Shown here: piece by piece, positions 1-11,624 of the stretch
Position numbering within the stretch: position 1 is the stretch's first letter
Layout of the letters: each line of letters starts with the position of its first letter
From: Ctenosaura bakeri
Lineage: Eukaryota; Chordata; Lepidosauria; Squamata; Iguanidae
NCBI GenBank assembly: GCA_948474755.1
Contig: CAOLHI010004238.1
Span: 62,001-126,000, forward strand
Direction: 5' to 3'
DNA length: 64,000 nt
Notes under the pieces: model-generated
Told to the model about the DNA's origin: nothing
The model's database searches: none
Seen by the model: only the letters and a program-made list of their open reading frames with translations
Program-made: the position numbers and the translations under genes

Positions 1-921
1 TGCTTTGCTAATGGAAATCCAGAGGTTCCATGCTTTAAGTTTTTTTTCAGCATAATCTTACGTGTAACTACTTAGAAGTAAATCCCATTCCTTTCATTTG
101 GTGCTGCTTCTAGGTAATTCAAACGAGATTTATCTTAAAAAGGCCACTACTAAAAAAGCTTTCCCTGGATCCCACCATCCTGAATAATTACTGGCCAGTC
201 TCCAGTATTCCTTTTTTAAGCAAGGTTCTGGAGCATGTGGTAGCCTCCCAGCTCCAAGGGTTTCTGGATGAAATGGATTATCAAGATCCATTTTAATCTG
301 GCTTCAGACCTGGTTTGGGACAGAGAAAACTTTGGTCATCTTGGTGGATGACCTGCACTGGGAACTAGACAGGGGAAGTGTGTCTCTGTTGGTTCTGCTG
401 GACCTCTCAGCGGCTTTTGATACCATCGACCATGGTATCTTTCTGAGCTGACTCTGGGATGGGACTTGGGGGCACTGATATGCAGTGGTTTCGGTCGTTC
501 CTAGAGGGACCAACTCAGAAAGTGGTGCTGGGGGACCCCTGTTTGACTCCCTAGCTGTTGGCCTGTGGGGTCCTAAGGGTTCCGTTTTGTCCCCCATGCT
601 GTTTAACATCTATATGAAACTGCTGGGAGAGGTCATCCAGAGTTTTGGGGTTTGGTGTCACCAGTATGCTGATGACACCCAACTCTACGTCTCCTTTCCA
701 TCTGATTCCAAGGAAGCTGTCTCAGTACTGAACCATATCTGCTATCAGTAATGGACCGAGTGAGGGCAAACAAGCTGAAACATAATCCAGACAAGACAGG
801 AGTACTCCTGGTCAGTCGAAAGGTAGGTCAGGGAATAGGGAGTTTGCCTGTGCTGGATGGAGTTACACTCCCCCAAAATCTCAGGCTCGCAGTCTTGGTG
901 TTCTGCTGGATTCAACTCTGA

Positions 922-1465
922 TTTCATTTCCGCACAACACTCTTATAGCACGATCATTCCACTTTCAATCTCCTATGGAATAGCCATGTTTAAATATTTG
1001 AAGGGATGCCACGTAGAGGAAGGAGGGGGCTTGTTTTCTGCTGCTCCAGAAACCAGGACAAGGAGCAATGGATTCAAGCTGCAGGAAAGGAGATTCCACC
1101 TGAACCTCAGGAAGAACTTCCTGACAGTCAGGGCTGTCCGGCAGTGGAATCTGCTGCCTCGGAGAGTAGTGGAGTCTCCTACCTTGGAGGTTTTTAAGCA
1201 GAGGCTTGATGGCCATCTGTCGGGAGTGCTTTGAGGGTGTTCCTGCATGACAGGGAGTTGGACTGGATGGCCCGTGTGGTCTCTTCCAACTCTACATTTC
1301 TATGATTCTATGATTCTATGAATTCTGGGGTTTGTAGTTTAGGGAAGGGCACTTTGAATTCTCAGCCAAAGAGCTCTTTGCTCTCAGTAAACTACAAACC
1401 CCAGAATGCCACAGGGCGTTGAAAGTGGAATAGCAGCACTTTAACACTGTAGTGCGGAAATGGGA
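922..1465 (+). mobile_element. Harbinger-like palindromic MITE inside LINE copy 1
   Basis: The ends are inverted: ATTTCCGCACAACACTCTTA on the left pairs with GTGTTAAAGTGCTG-type sequence and GTGCGGAAAT on the right. Sub-terminal TTCCACTTTCAA and TTGAAAGTGGAA also pair, as do GGGGTTTGTAGTTTA and TAAACTACAAACCCC. It is flanked by TGA (919-921 and 1466-1468), consistent with a 3-bp PIF/Harbinger duplication. Removing it with one TGA joins LINE codons into LLDSTLSLDAQV, the expected LINE reading. It is itself split by a CR1 (about 982-1320). Confidence 0.8.
982..1320 (+). mobile_element. CR1 LINE 3' end, 5'-truncated
   Basis: This is the last 340 bp of a CR1-type element on +. It contains a recognisable C-terminal reading (RRFHLNLRKNFLTVRAVRQW, at about 1096-1155), then the 3' UTR motif TTGGACTGGATGGCCCGTG and CTCTTCCAACTCTA, and ends in repeats of ATTCTATG. 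It interrupts the MITE exactly inside its CTATGGAAT|TCTGGGG sequence. It is the youngest layer of the nest. Confidence 0.88.
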
Positions 1466-2238
1466 TGAGTCTCGATGCCCAGGTCTCAGCAGTGACCAGG
1501 AGTGCATTTGCACAGTTAAAACTTCTGTGCCAGCTGCACCCATTCCTTAAGACATCAGATCTGGCTTCAGTGACACACACCTTGATTACATCTTGTTTGG
1601 ACTACTGTAACGTGCTCTTTGTGGGGCTGCCTTTGGAAACTGTTTGGAAATTCTAGCAGGTTCAAAACATGGAAGCCAGAATGCTGACTGGGGCCAGCTA
1701 CAGGGAGCACATAACTCTCTTGTTAAAACAGCTCCATTGGGTACCCGTTTGTTTCCAGGCACAACTCAAAGTGCTGGTATAGCTATAAAGCTGTAAATGG
1801 CTTAGGTCCAGGCTATCTGAAAGACTGTTCTGTACAAACCAGCTAGAACCTTAAGGTCTGCTGGGGAAGGCTTTCTTTCTGTCCCATCACCATCTCAGGT
1901 TCACCTGGCGAGGACATGGGAGAGAGCCTTCTCAGTGGCTGCTCCCACCTTGTGGAATGCTCTTCCACAGGAAGTTAAGTGGGCCCCATTCCTGCTTTCT
2001 TTTTGCTGGCAGGCAAAACGTTTCTTTTTAAACAAGTGTTTTTGTAAGCTGGGGAGCTTCATTTATCAACTTGTTTTAAATTGAATTTTGCTTAGTTTTT
2101 TTTTTTAATTATCTATATGCTTTTAACATTTTTTTAATTGTTTCAAATGTTTTTTATATTTCAATTTATTGTTGGAAGCTGCCTTGGATCCCAGTCCGGG
2201 AGAAAGGCGGCACATAAATATAATAAATAAAATAAAAG

Positions 2239-3690
2239 ATTGCAGCCTTAGTTGTGTTAATTACATTTTATGGACTTTATTTGTGTAAATTGCCAAGTGA
2301 GCTTGGTACAGGCTCGAGGGCAGGATATAAAGTGATTACACAGTAGGCATCATGTGAGGACAATAATTATGTTGATGTTTACACAGTGACAGTAGTTTCA
2401 TTGCTCTGTGTCCCATTTCACCTTATTCCTGTGTAAGCAGTGCTTTCATTCCATTGCATCTTTAGTTGTGTCAGCAGTCTGCAGATGATGTAAATCTCTT
2501 GCTTTAGACTAGTCTCTTGAAATGTACAGTTCAGATTATGAGAAAAATCTGGTTGTCTGTTAAAGAGTAACTCAGAAAATATGGCAGTGATTGAAATAGC
2601 TTGCTTTTTAAATGTAACATATGCTTTCTTGGTGCTTTAGTTAATTTAAGACCAGGTTTGTCAGCTACAGTTCCCTGGAACCCTAGGGTGAGATTGATTG
2701 ATAAAAATTAAGCATTTCTTTTTGAGCTGTAGATAAAATAATTTTTAAGCAGGAATTCCCCTAAAACCTGAAAAATATTTCAAGGGTTCCTCCAAGGTGT
2801 TAATGTTATAGATTTCAGTTTCCCATGCCTTAGGGAGAACGATCTTTAAAGCTTGTTTCTTTTAGGGATTTAAGGAATATGAATGTCAATTTGTTAATAG
2901 TTTTGCATTCTGGTTTTTAAGACCTCCCAGAGGTTATGAGATCTTCTGTTTTCAGTTACAGTGTAGTGCCTGGTTTTGTAGGATTTATAAAGCTGGGTGC
3001 ACCTGGTCCACGTTAATGATATTGGATTTGACAGTAAATGTGCCAATTGGAATAGACAGCTGTGGTGCTTAAACGATCATCACTCTCTCAGACCTAACTG
3101 TTGCTCAGTTTTGGAAACTACTTCTGGTGTTACTTGCCTCTCAGAATGCATTGTGCTGTTGCTTTCCATGGGAGAAAAATAGTGCATCTGGCTGTGCAGT
3201 CTTTATACGTGTGCAAATATATAATGTACAGAAAGGCTGCTTGAAGTGGTAGTCCCTGGACTGGTGCCAGTCCATGAGCCATCAGCTGCAAGTCGCGGGA
3301 GAGTTTCCAGAACAGAATGAAACAGTTGTAGCCAGTGGGCGTTGTACCAGTCCTTGGCGCCCTGGGGGGAAAATGCTACATCAGATAGCTTAACGAAGAA
3401 CTAACCCTTAAGAGGCACTAGCCCTTGTCCTGTGAGGCTTAGGCTGACTGGTTCTTTGAAGAGCCAGAGTGCTAGTCGTTCAAGAAGTTGGCACAGAAGG
3501 TTGGCAGTTGTGGTCCTGATTTGCAATCCTACAGCGCTTTTGTGAGGCTGGGAATGCCACATCCCACCATACGCCACCATGTGAAGCTGGAAAATGACAC
3601 CATGCGCTGCTGGGATGTATATTCCAGCCTTTATGATTTTTAGCTGTTAATTCATCTTCGCTGCCACCACCCGCTGAATTATGAATTATC
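2239..3690. other. Intron or upstream sequence, no gene seen
   Basis: This stretch is AT-rich with no conserved exon. The block at about 3239-3480 (GGACTGGTGCCAGTCCATGA and following) is more GC-rich and looks like an old DNA-transposon end, but I could not find both ends. 3540-3690 is a GC-richer segment just outside the LTR. Confidence 0.6.
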
Positions 3691-4390
3691 TGGACCCTTG
3701 GACAGTACAGCGGGACCCTGTCCAGCCACGTACATCCCTAAGCTTAAGGATCTTCCTTGTCCCCCAGTCTACCCAGCTTGGCGTGGGAAGGAGAGAAACG
3801 GGGTCTTTTACAGAAAGTATTTATTAAAGATAGTCAAATAAACAAGGCAAATCACCACACATGGGAAGCTCCCTCTTCCCAGGCACGCTTAGTTACAGAA
3901 AGAACAGATATGAAAGCATAGATACATTCTTTAGATCAGCCAGCCTCCAAAATAACAGAAAAGTCCCTAACGCGACTAGATAACTTTAGTCTAATTACTC
4001 ACAGTTGTTCCTATATGCTTAGATGTTCTAAAGGAAGGGCCAGGAGGCGAGGCCGGTGGCCTCCAGCCTGCTAACTGGCACAGAACCCCCCTCCAGGAGG
4101 TTCCTTGGTTGTTATCCCTTTGTTATCTCCTTGTTGTCTCTTGGCCACATGGCCTCCAAGAAGTTTTATAACTTCTCCTTCGAAGCATCTGGAAGCATCC
4201 TGAAGATGCTCACTTCTTTTCTTTTTGATTGGTCAGTTCTCACCCTATGACCTGTGATGCTGACCCACATGACCTATGAGGCTGACCAGATACTAAAATG
4301 TAATCTAATCCCAACACCTTATTAACCCTTGGTTTACCTGAAGAGGGAAGTGTCCCCCTTTTTGCTAATTCTAGATAATGGGAAGCCCCA
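3691..4390 (-). mobile_element. Solo LTR, minus orientation, 700 bp
   Basis: The + strand begins TGGACCC and ends AAGCCCCA, and is flanked by TTATC on both sides (3686-3690 and 4391-4395). That gives TG...CA ends with a 5-bp target duplication. Read on the minus strand it carries AATAAA (complement of 3820-3825) near its 3' end and a TATAAAA-like box (complement of about 4162-4171). No internal retroviral sequence is present, so this is a recombined solo LTR. The class (gypsy or ERV) cannot be decided here. Confidence 0.65.
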
Positions 4391-5589
4391 TTATCACAGC
4401 TTTGCATTAAGTAATGCCTTAGGCAATTGGTTGCCCATTGCAAGCATTATTTTCATGTGTTCATGTATCTCAGGCTATTGGACCTCTTTACTATAAGCAC
4501 TGCCCTCTTTTGAAGTGTCGAGTTCATTCTTTAACCAAAGGTCATAGGTGCATGTGAAATGATATTACTGAAGCATCTGCCGGAACAGAATATGTGGTGT
4601 TTCATCTTTAGCATGGTGTTACCATTTGGCTTTAATCATAAGAAGAGTCCTGCTGGCTGTCAGTGACACACAGTGCAATGCTGTAGATGTTACTCAGAAG
4701 AAAGTCCCATGGTTTTCCAGAGGGCTTCCCCACAGGACAGTGTGTGTTGGATTTCAATCTTAGAATTGTAAAGCCTTCTCTTAATAGAGAGAATTAGAAC
4801 AAACCAATTGAACAGCAGTGCCAGAGTTTTAAGCCAAGTTTCACTCCTCTGGAAGTTACAGTTACTCTTAGTGCTAGGGTCCTGCTTCGAAAGCTATAGA
4901 TCATGACCTAAATCCAGTTGTTACTCCCAACTGGAGTAAACCCATTAGGAAGTTGGTAATTCAGCACTTACATAAGTTCCATTGTTTTAATGGGTCTGAT
5001 CTGGTTGGGACTAACCATGGAATTTAGATCCATGTCCACTAAATCATGGGTTGAAACCTGGTTGGTTACAAAGGGCAAATCTGCCCAGGGCTGTCATGTC
5101 AGAGTTAAGGACAATTTGGGATGGTGTCAGTCAGTAGAAGCATATTGACTCTGGCTTCAAAATAATAATAATAAAAACTTAGAATAGCATAACGATAGGT
5201 AGTAAATATATCATTTTATACTTATGTGTTATATTTAATCAAATAAATAGATTTTATGTTCTGTCAGTCTAAGTAGCTTAATGATTCACATGATGTGATG
5301 AAATACATTGTGTGATTATTTTACAACAGTAAATTTGTTACTACTGTTTAATACACATTTGCCATTTATGAAGGAATCAAAGTCAGGGTCAGACAGTAGA
5401 AAAACAAAAGAGTTGAAGATCTGGAATACCAGCTCCACAGCCCCAAACCTATCTGTGCTAGCAGGTGATGGCAGGTTAACCAGCTAGAAACAGGGGTTTT
5501 CAAGAGCTTGAAAACCAGAAATATAGAAGACAAGTTGTGGTTTGTTAGATCATGCAACAGAAGGATGGAATACCATATTTTGCAAAGAA

Positions 5590-5665
5590 TTAGAATAATA
5601 AAATTACAGAGTTGGAAGAGACCTCAAAGGTATTCTAGTCCAAGTCCCGTCTGTAGAAGAATGAA
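5590..5665 (-). mobile_element. CR1 3' end relic
   Basis: AATAAAATTACAGAGTTGGA followed by AGAGACCTC and TCTAGTCCAAGTCCCG is the complement of the CR1 3' terminal region (TTGGACTAGA...GGTCTCTTCCAACTC). Only about 75 bp survive. Confidence 0.65.
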
Positions 5666-6062
5666 CAGCTTGAAGTGAAAAGCAGTTAACAGAAGCCACA
5701 ACTTACTGTGATGTCCAAGCATGGCCACAAACTCATACTAAAGGATGACTTATGAGTGTGTGCAAGGTGCCTTTCCCTCATCCCTGAAAAAAACTGTGAC
5801 ATTGCAGAGTAGTTTTTGGGTAGAGGTTAGTTCTCATGTTGAAAAATTAAGTATTTCAAAAATTAAAAATTAAAGTATGGATTTCCCCGATAAATGTCTT
5901 AGAATAATAAAATTACTTATCAAGAAAGAAATGCATATATCTGTTCGTAGAAATAAACCATACAATTGTCAAATCACATTTAGGAATAGGATTGCCCCGT
6001 GATTCTGGAGCACAGAAAGGTGTGTTTAAATCTTAAATGATAACTATTTTGTGCAATATAGA

Positions 6063-6148
6063 TATCCTCCATTATTTTCAAAATGTTCCTAATAATAGAT
6101 ATTGCACAAGTGATGTTATTAGGAACATTTTGGAAATAACGGAGGATA
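6063..6148. repeat. Near-perfect 33-bp inverted repeat (hairpin)
   Basis: Arm 6063-6095 pairs with 6116-6148 at 31 of 33 positions around a 20-nt loop. The arm starts TATCCTCC and contains AAAATGTTCCTAATAA. The mismatches are both transitions (A/G and T/C between copies). It could be a mariner-like MITE core. In an LRRFIP1 pre-mRNA, if transcribed, it would fold into a stem of miRNA-precursor size. Confidence 0.8.
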
Positions 6149-8624
6149 CATAATGAAGGAGCAGTATGTTAAGTAGGATTTTATTTGCCACATTAAGAAA
6201 TAAGTGCTGCAGATTAATATAAAAAGTAATGCCTGTTGGGAACTAAGAAAAAAGCCCAGTTTTTTTTCTTCTGTGGATGTGATTGCCTTTCTGTAAGCAT
6301 TCATTTAATGCTTTTTTAACTTTAAAATTGAATATTTAGACTGTTAACTGTTGCTGTATCAAGTATGTAATTCCTGTAAGTGGGACTATAGATATTCTAT
6401 GGTTAAAAAACCAGAAACAGATCTGAGCCCAGTCATCTCAAATTCTTTAATAAGCAGAGAACAGTATTTCTGTGACTTCTGTAGGTTATGCAAGTTGATG
6501 TTTATCATTTTCATAATAGTCACGTGGAGAACAAGGAACTATGGAAGTCTTTGGAAAGTCCCCTTTCCAAATACTGGAAATATTTATTCATTCTCTTCTT
6601 TATCTTCTCATTGATTGAGAAGATGTAATAGAAAATCTGATCCCCCTCCCCTTTTAACCTGTGTTAATGACTTTCTGGTGCTGAGTTGTGCTTTGAACAA
6701 TTTTGTTTAACTGTAACTAGTGAGGGTGGAATCTGTGGTTGTCTTTATTAGCTGATAAAATGCAGTCTTTCATGTACATTAATGGGAATTGTTAATTACA
6801 TGAAAAAGAAAAGAAAAAAATTAAAAGTGCTAGAGGACTTCAGCAAATGGCAGATATTTGTAATGTATAAATACCTCCTTGTGTCAGATTCCTCCACATG
6901 CTCTGAACGAACCCACATGCCATTTGCTTGTGAAAGCTCTGTGCTTATAGTCACCAAAACAGCTTGCAGTCTTCATAAGAAGACACTGAGCAGGGTGGAG
7001 GGAGAATCTGGCTTTTGCTGTCTTGTCATGAATTATCATTAAAGACAGTCGTTCGTTCTGATTTCCCCCCTATTTCCTGGATAGTTTTAAATTTGTATAT
7101 CCCACACACAGGGCTTTACTTCTGCTCCCATTGTATTCTTACAGAACCATCTCTGAAGCTTTCTTAGGAACAGCAGTGGGGACAAAATAACATACTTGTA
7201 GTGTCAGAGACGTTCTTTATTCCAAAATGAATAAAGTAAGCTGTTCTTTTTTGCACTTCAGTTTTAAAAACAGCTTTTCTGCATTTCTGGAACAGTAACA
7301 TGTTGTTGAGGGGTTTTTTTATAAGGCTTTTCTAAAAGTATTAAAGTGTATTCTGTCACGTGGATGGGGAATCTTCATACATGTTTGCTCAGTGGCACAG
7401 CTTAGACAGAGAAACCTCTGTCATTGTCAGATGAAAAAGAAGTATGAATAAAGAGCTTAGACACTGTGGCTTATACTATGCAGTACTGAGTTGAGCTAGC
7501 TCCACTCTTTCCCTTCAATGTTACTGACTTTATCTGCCCTTAGAGTAGGTGTTGGTGACTGGTTACATCTAGCATGCTAACTTCTCTAGCAGCATTCACA
7601 AGCCAATTTTTATCTCTTTCCGTTCCCCTTTCAGTTACAGATATCTTGAAAAGCTTCAACTGTTTCCCTGCCCTCTGTGAGCAAGTGATCCATCTAGTGT
7701 GAGGCTGTTAAAATGCAGCCACAAGACTCATGTGCAGCGGTGGTGTGTGGGAAGGAAGGAGGCATTTGAAAACTAGGTTAAGCATATACTGTCCTCCTGG
7801 GAAGTCCAGACGGGAAAGGAATGAATGGGGTTGAGAAGTTCACTGTACCAGCATTTCTGGTTTGTGGATTAGCAGAGGTAGCTAATCTCTGGTTTGCACC
7901 AGCAGGAGCAGGTAGAGGTCACCACAAAGCAAAGCAGGCAAAAGGCTGGATGAGTAGCAGCATCCTGGCAACGGCACATTTGGTATTTTTTTGTAGAAGC
8001 TGTACTGCATTGTTTCACATTCTTTGAGAGTGATATTTTTTATGATTCAGCATCCAAGTAAGTATGATTTCTAAAATAACTAGAAGCAGGTAGTCAATTA
8101 ATTATTTGCACCCAATATTGTACCCCGTTCCTCTTCCATGGCACCCATTTCCACTTCCCAGGTCACAGTGTCACAGGGCTGGCAGACATGAGGCTGAAAA
8201 ACTCTCTCTCTTGAAGGAATATGGTCCTTTCAGTGTTCAGAATAGGTGACCCTTAAATGCTCCTGGCTCCCTACCTCATACTAAATCCCCTTTCTTCACA
8301 TTTTGAAATTAGCTCTTCCTTGATAATCCTATAGGTAGTTGAAGTCTTTTCAGGTTCTTCTGAGACCTACTTCTGGTCAGTCCTTCTTATACTTCATGCA
8401 GCAATTCCTCCTGTAGGGCATTCAGGAGGCTTCAGTCCCAAAGTGATACCCGCCCCTTCTCTGGACTGCAGGCTTTTTCTTTACTGGCAGCTCTGACAGC
8501 TCTGTCTCCTGAGTAGCTGGAATGTTCTGACCATCACACCAGCTCAGTCAATCACAGTGTTGAAGGCTTTCTCACCACATGCGCTAAACAATATAGCTAG
8601 AAAATTCTGTCTCTCTTGCCAGTC

Positions 8625-8830
8625 TGTTGTTATGCACCTTCAGATCGACTGTGATTTATGCTGACTGTCATTGCGGTTTTTTTGGCAAGATTTATTTCCA
8701 AGAGGTTTGCCATTGCCTTCCCCTAGATATAGTCCAGCACCACCTGGTATTCCCTGATGGTCTCCCTTCCACTGCTGCTTAGCCTATGAGATCAGACAGG
8801 ATTTGGTGTCTCTAGGGTATCTCTGTTAGT
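8625..8830 (-). mobile_element. tRNA-derived SINE relic, minus orientation
   Basis: The sequence carries GTTGTTATGCACCTTCAGAT, GGCAAGATTT and GAGGTTTGCCATTGCCTTCC. These are the complement of the body and tail seen in the + copies at 15276 and 60150 (GGCAATGGCAAA...AAATCTTGCC...GAAGGCACACAAC). Strongly diverged; boundaries approximate. Confidence 0.6.
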
Positions 8831-9427
8831 TTCACAGATTTGTTTTTCTGCAGAAAGCAGAGCCTTCGGTGAAGGGGATAGGCTTTTCAAATGCTTACTG
8901 TTAATAATATTCTTTATTTTCTAAAATACTTTCAGAGGTGCTTTGGATAGATGTATTTCACCCAATAAATGAAAAGTGCAATTCTGCCACAAATTGACCA
9001 GCTGTAATATTATCAAATTGGAGAAAGTATTTGTGTGTGTTGTCTTACACAGGAAGCTTCCTGTTTTCTGGTGAGTAAACATGAGCTGATTGCTTAATGA
9101 GCACAAGGGCAAAAATCTTATTACACCATTAGCTAAGTGTAACTAACTGGGAGTAACTCCTCATGTCCCAGTGAAGTGTTCAGCTGTGGCTAGGGATGAC
9201 ACTTTTTAGAATGTACTTTTGCGAGTATGTGTGTATTATGATTTTGATTATATTTTTATAGTTAATTATTAAGTTGGATAGTTAATATTTTATAGCTGGA
9301 TAATGGTTGGGTAGTTAAGATGGCTTGGTTTTTCAGAATGCTACTTATAAAAAAAACAAAACAAAACCTTAATTAGAAAGTCAAGGTGATTTGTTTCATC
9401 TGTATGAAATTTGGTGTGAACCAGAAA

Positions 9428-9645
9428 TCTGGTGGGAGTAAGTACAGTATAGTGGTTTGAATATTGGGCTGGGACTCCAGGAAGGTTCAAATCTCCAGCT
9501 CAGTTGTGGAAACCTACTAGGTAGCCTTGGACAAATCATATAATCTCAGCCCTATTAGAAGGAGGTGATGGCAAATCACCTCTGAATAAATCTTAGGATA
9601 ACTATAAATTGAAGTCACTTTGAAAGCACATAACATCAACATCTG
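9428..9645 (+). mobile_element. tRNA-derived SINE, + orientation, degenerate
   Basis: Order of blocks: a degenerate B box (GGTTCAAATC, about 9484), GTGGAAACCTACTAGGTAGC, GGACAAATCATATAATCTCA, GAGGTGATGGCAAATCACC, CTGAATAAATCTTAGGATAA and a worn tail CACATAACATCAACATC. It is the same family as 15276-15550. Confidence 0.65.
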
Positions 9646-9959
9646 TCTTGTCATGATTAAAAAAAAACCAAAATGGAGAAGTTTATGATTGACAAGTGAG
9701 CTATAGTAGTTATAAATAATCACATCTAGGTGTTTCTGACCACCTATGTGTCAATACAGGTTGAATGTCTTCTTTCTCCTTAATGTAAACCAAAATTTTT
9801 AAGAAAGGATTTTGCAGTAGCTTTCTCTTGGTTGTGTTCTGAAATTTTGTGGTTTGTCTCAATATAAGGTTTTTAAGGTTCTTGTTTAAGATGGGACATA
9901 ATCTAAGGGTCAGTTTTTAATTTTTGGTCTTGTGGAGCAAGGAGGTTACAAGATATTGC

Positions 9960-10175
9960 TTAAAAGAGTTCCTTGCATTTTTAGGTGGAGCAGATTATCT
10001 AGATCCATTTCAGTCTGGATTCAGATTGGGTTTGAAAATGAAATTGCTTTTGTTGTCCTGATAGATTACCGAGAGGACAGAGACTGTGATCCTGAGAATT
10101 CTCCTGGATCTCTCAGTGGCTTTCAATAACATCCAGTATAATATATTTCCGGATTGGCTTACTAGATTGGGAATT
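9960..10175 (+). mobile_element. L2/CR1-clade LINE fragment (reverse transcriptase)
   Basis: A short relic reads as DYLDPFQSGFRLGL and, after a frameshift, ILLDLSVAFNNIQ. These match the PFQSGFRPG and LLDLSAAFDTID motifs of LINE copy 1 (250-440). The rest of the element is missing. Confidence 0.7.
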
Positions 10176-10708
10176 GAGAGCCTCTTCTTGTGTTTCTGCT
10201 CCTTTTCTTGAGGGCAGGTTCCAAAGACTGGTGTTTGAATATCTTTGTGGCTTTTCATGGAAATGTCTTGTGTTTTCACTATATTTAAATGCAATATAAA
10301 TGTTATCTGTTGTTGAGCTGTAGTAAAGTTTAAAATTTGTCATTCCCAGCCCTGAGAACTTCAGGGTGTTTCTGAATCAAACAGCAATGGCAGATTATTT
10401 GGTGCTGGATTTTCAGGTTCCATATTCCAAAATATTTTCTGTAGTACTTTAGTCAGATGGAGTCTGTTTTTCTGCTATGCATCATTGTACTATTATAAAA
10501 ATTATTTCAGTCTAAAAAATTTGTTTAAACAATATATTTTAATGAACAGCCTTAAGTGAGGTGCCTTTGGAGTAATTGTAAGGTCTGCAGAAGAGTGTCC
10601 TGGGAGGTTAAACGTATCCCCATTAATTCCTGGCAAGTGTCCAGTCTGATGTCAGACATGTGTCCAGTCTGTGTCCATTCATTCTTTTACATGAAGAAGC
10701 ACTTTATT

Positions 10709-11472
10709 CAGGTTGACTATCTCTTATCTAGAATTCTGAAATCCAAAATGCTCCAAAGTCTGAAACTTCTGGAGCTACAACAGGTATGTACCTGAACTGT
10801 ATTTGCAAGGCTGGAGAGATGTAAAGACCTGTGAAATGACAGGAATTTGCTTCCCACCATTTCACAGATCCTCGTGTCTCTCTCTCTACCAAACAAATGA
10901 GCAGAAGCACTGCAGCTGCTGCTTCAAAGGCAGGAGTGGGTGGCAGACTGTCCCACTGCCACCACTGCCACTCTCAGAGTTGACTGCAATTACTGGGTTC
11001 TCATCTGCAGAGGACTTGGGTGGGAAAGGCAGTAACTGGGATCCGGGTTCCTGCAGTGGAAGTAGGGGGGAGAGGAATGGGAGGGCTGTTTTTTGGGCAT
11101 GAGGCTCTCCTTCAGGCCAAGGCTGGAAATGGTCATCAGCAGCCTGGTGTGTCCTGCTCTAGACTTCCATTTGGCTGGAGGGTGATAGTGAAGGAGGAGG
11201 GGAATAGCAGCAGCTGCCGCCATGGGCATCACTTGTGTAAAGTTTGGCTGTGAACTTGGCCATTTCATTTCCCTACTTCCTGTTCCTCTCCTCTCCCCAG
11301 AGCAGGAGAGTTCAAGGAATGTATGCCTGGTCGCCAGGGCTTTCTGCTCCCCCCACGTCTGCCCTACAACATTTTATATACTGGTATGTGCAATGTATTC
11401 CAAAATATGAAAAAATCCAAAATACAGAACACTTCTGGTCCCAAGCATTTCAGATGAAGGGTACTCAACCTA
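10709..11472. mobile_element. Mariner/Tigger-like DNA element with internal GC-rich segment
   Basis: The left end CAGGTTGACTATCTCTTATC then CTGAAATCCAAAATGCTCC is the inverted counterpart of the right end (11395-11472), which contains CCAAAATACAG, GGTCCCAAGCATTTCAGATG and GGGTACTCAACCTA. TIR-bounded with an AT-rich TA-like flank. The middle (about 10800-11350) is GC-rich and has no transposase reading. It includes GCCGCCATGG at 11216-11225, judged a coincidence. Confidence 0.6.
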
Positions 11473-11606
11473 TAGTTCTTCATATTTTGCATCTCACATG
11501 TGTCCAAGATAGCTTTAATCCAAAGTCTGATTTTCCCTGAGGAATGTTGTCCAGGGAACAGATGTTGGTGACCATCTCTGTGTCAAAATAATTTTGGTTT
11601 TTGTGT

Positions 11607-11624
11607 ACACACACACACACACAC
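11607..11624. repeat. (AC)n microsatellite
   Basis: A short perfect AC run of about nine units, followed by ATATGT. Confidence 0.9.

Larger units (their letters stand above)
125..2238 (+). mobile_element. L2/CR1-clade LINE copy 1, decayed, split by nested insertions
   Basis: This is a reverse-transcriptase remnant with stops and frameshifts. Recognisable blocks on + are NNYWPVSSIPFLSKVLEH (near 183-240), LLDLSAAFDTIDH-like residues (395-440), a [14 protein letters not shown] block (570-620) and the catalytic YADD (665-676). The reading resumes after the insertion with SLDAQVSAVTRSAFAQLK (from about 1469) and CLDYCNVLF. The 3' end is GGGAGAAAGGCGGCACATAA followed by (AATAAA)n at about 2200-2238, a tail typical of reptile L2-like elements. 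Residues 922-1465 are a later insertion. The exact subfamily (L2 or L3) is uncertain. It is non-functional. Confidence 0.85.
4396..8624. other. Intron, mostly unique AT-rich DNA with small repeat relics
   Basis: 4860-5060 resembles the degraded palindromic repeat also seen near 28700 and 57430. 5590-5665 is a CR1 tail relic and 6063-6148 is a hairpin, both listed separately. 6780-7040 and 7820-8030 contain short open frames without similarity or splice signals. 8150-8560 is GC-richer and unassigned. I see no gene. Confidence 0.55.

Noticed and set aside
485..751. 88-codon frame with [12 protein letters not shown] as a possible gene
   Set aside because: It is the reverse-transcriptase core of a dead LINE with stops and frameshifts on both sides.
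11215..11410. GCCGCCATGG, a perfect Kozak context opening a 62-codon frame
   Set aside because: It lies inside a mariner-like element, the protein has no family motif, and no splice donor links it in phase to LRRFIP1. A chance match in a GC-rich stretch is more likely.
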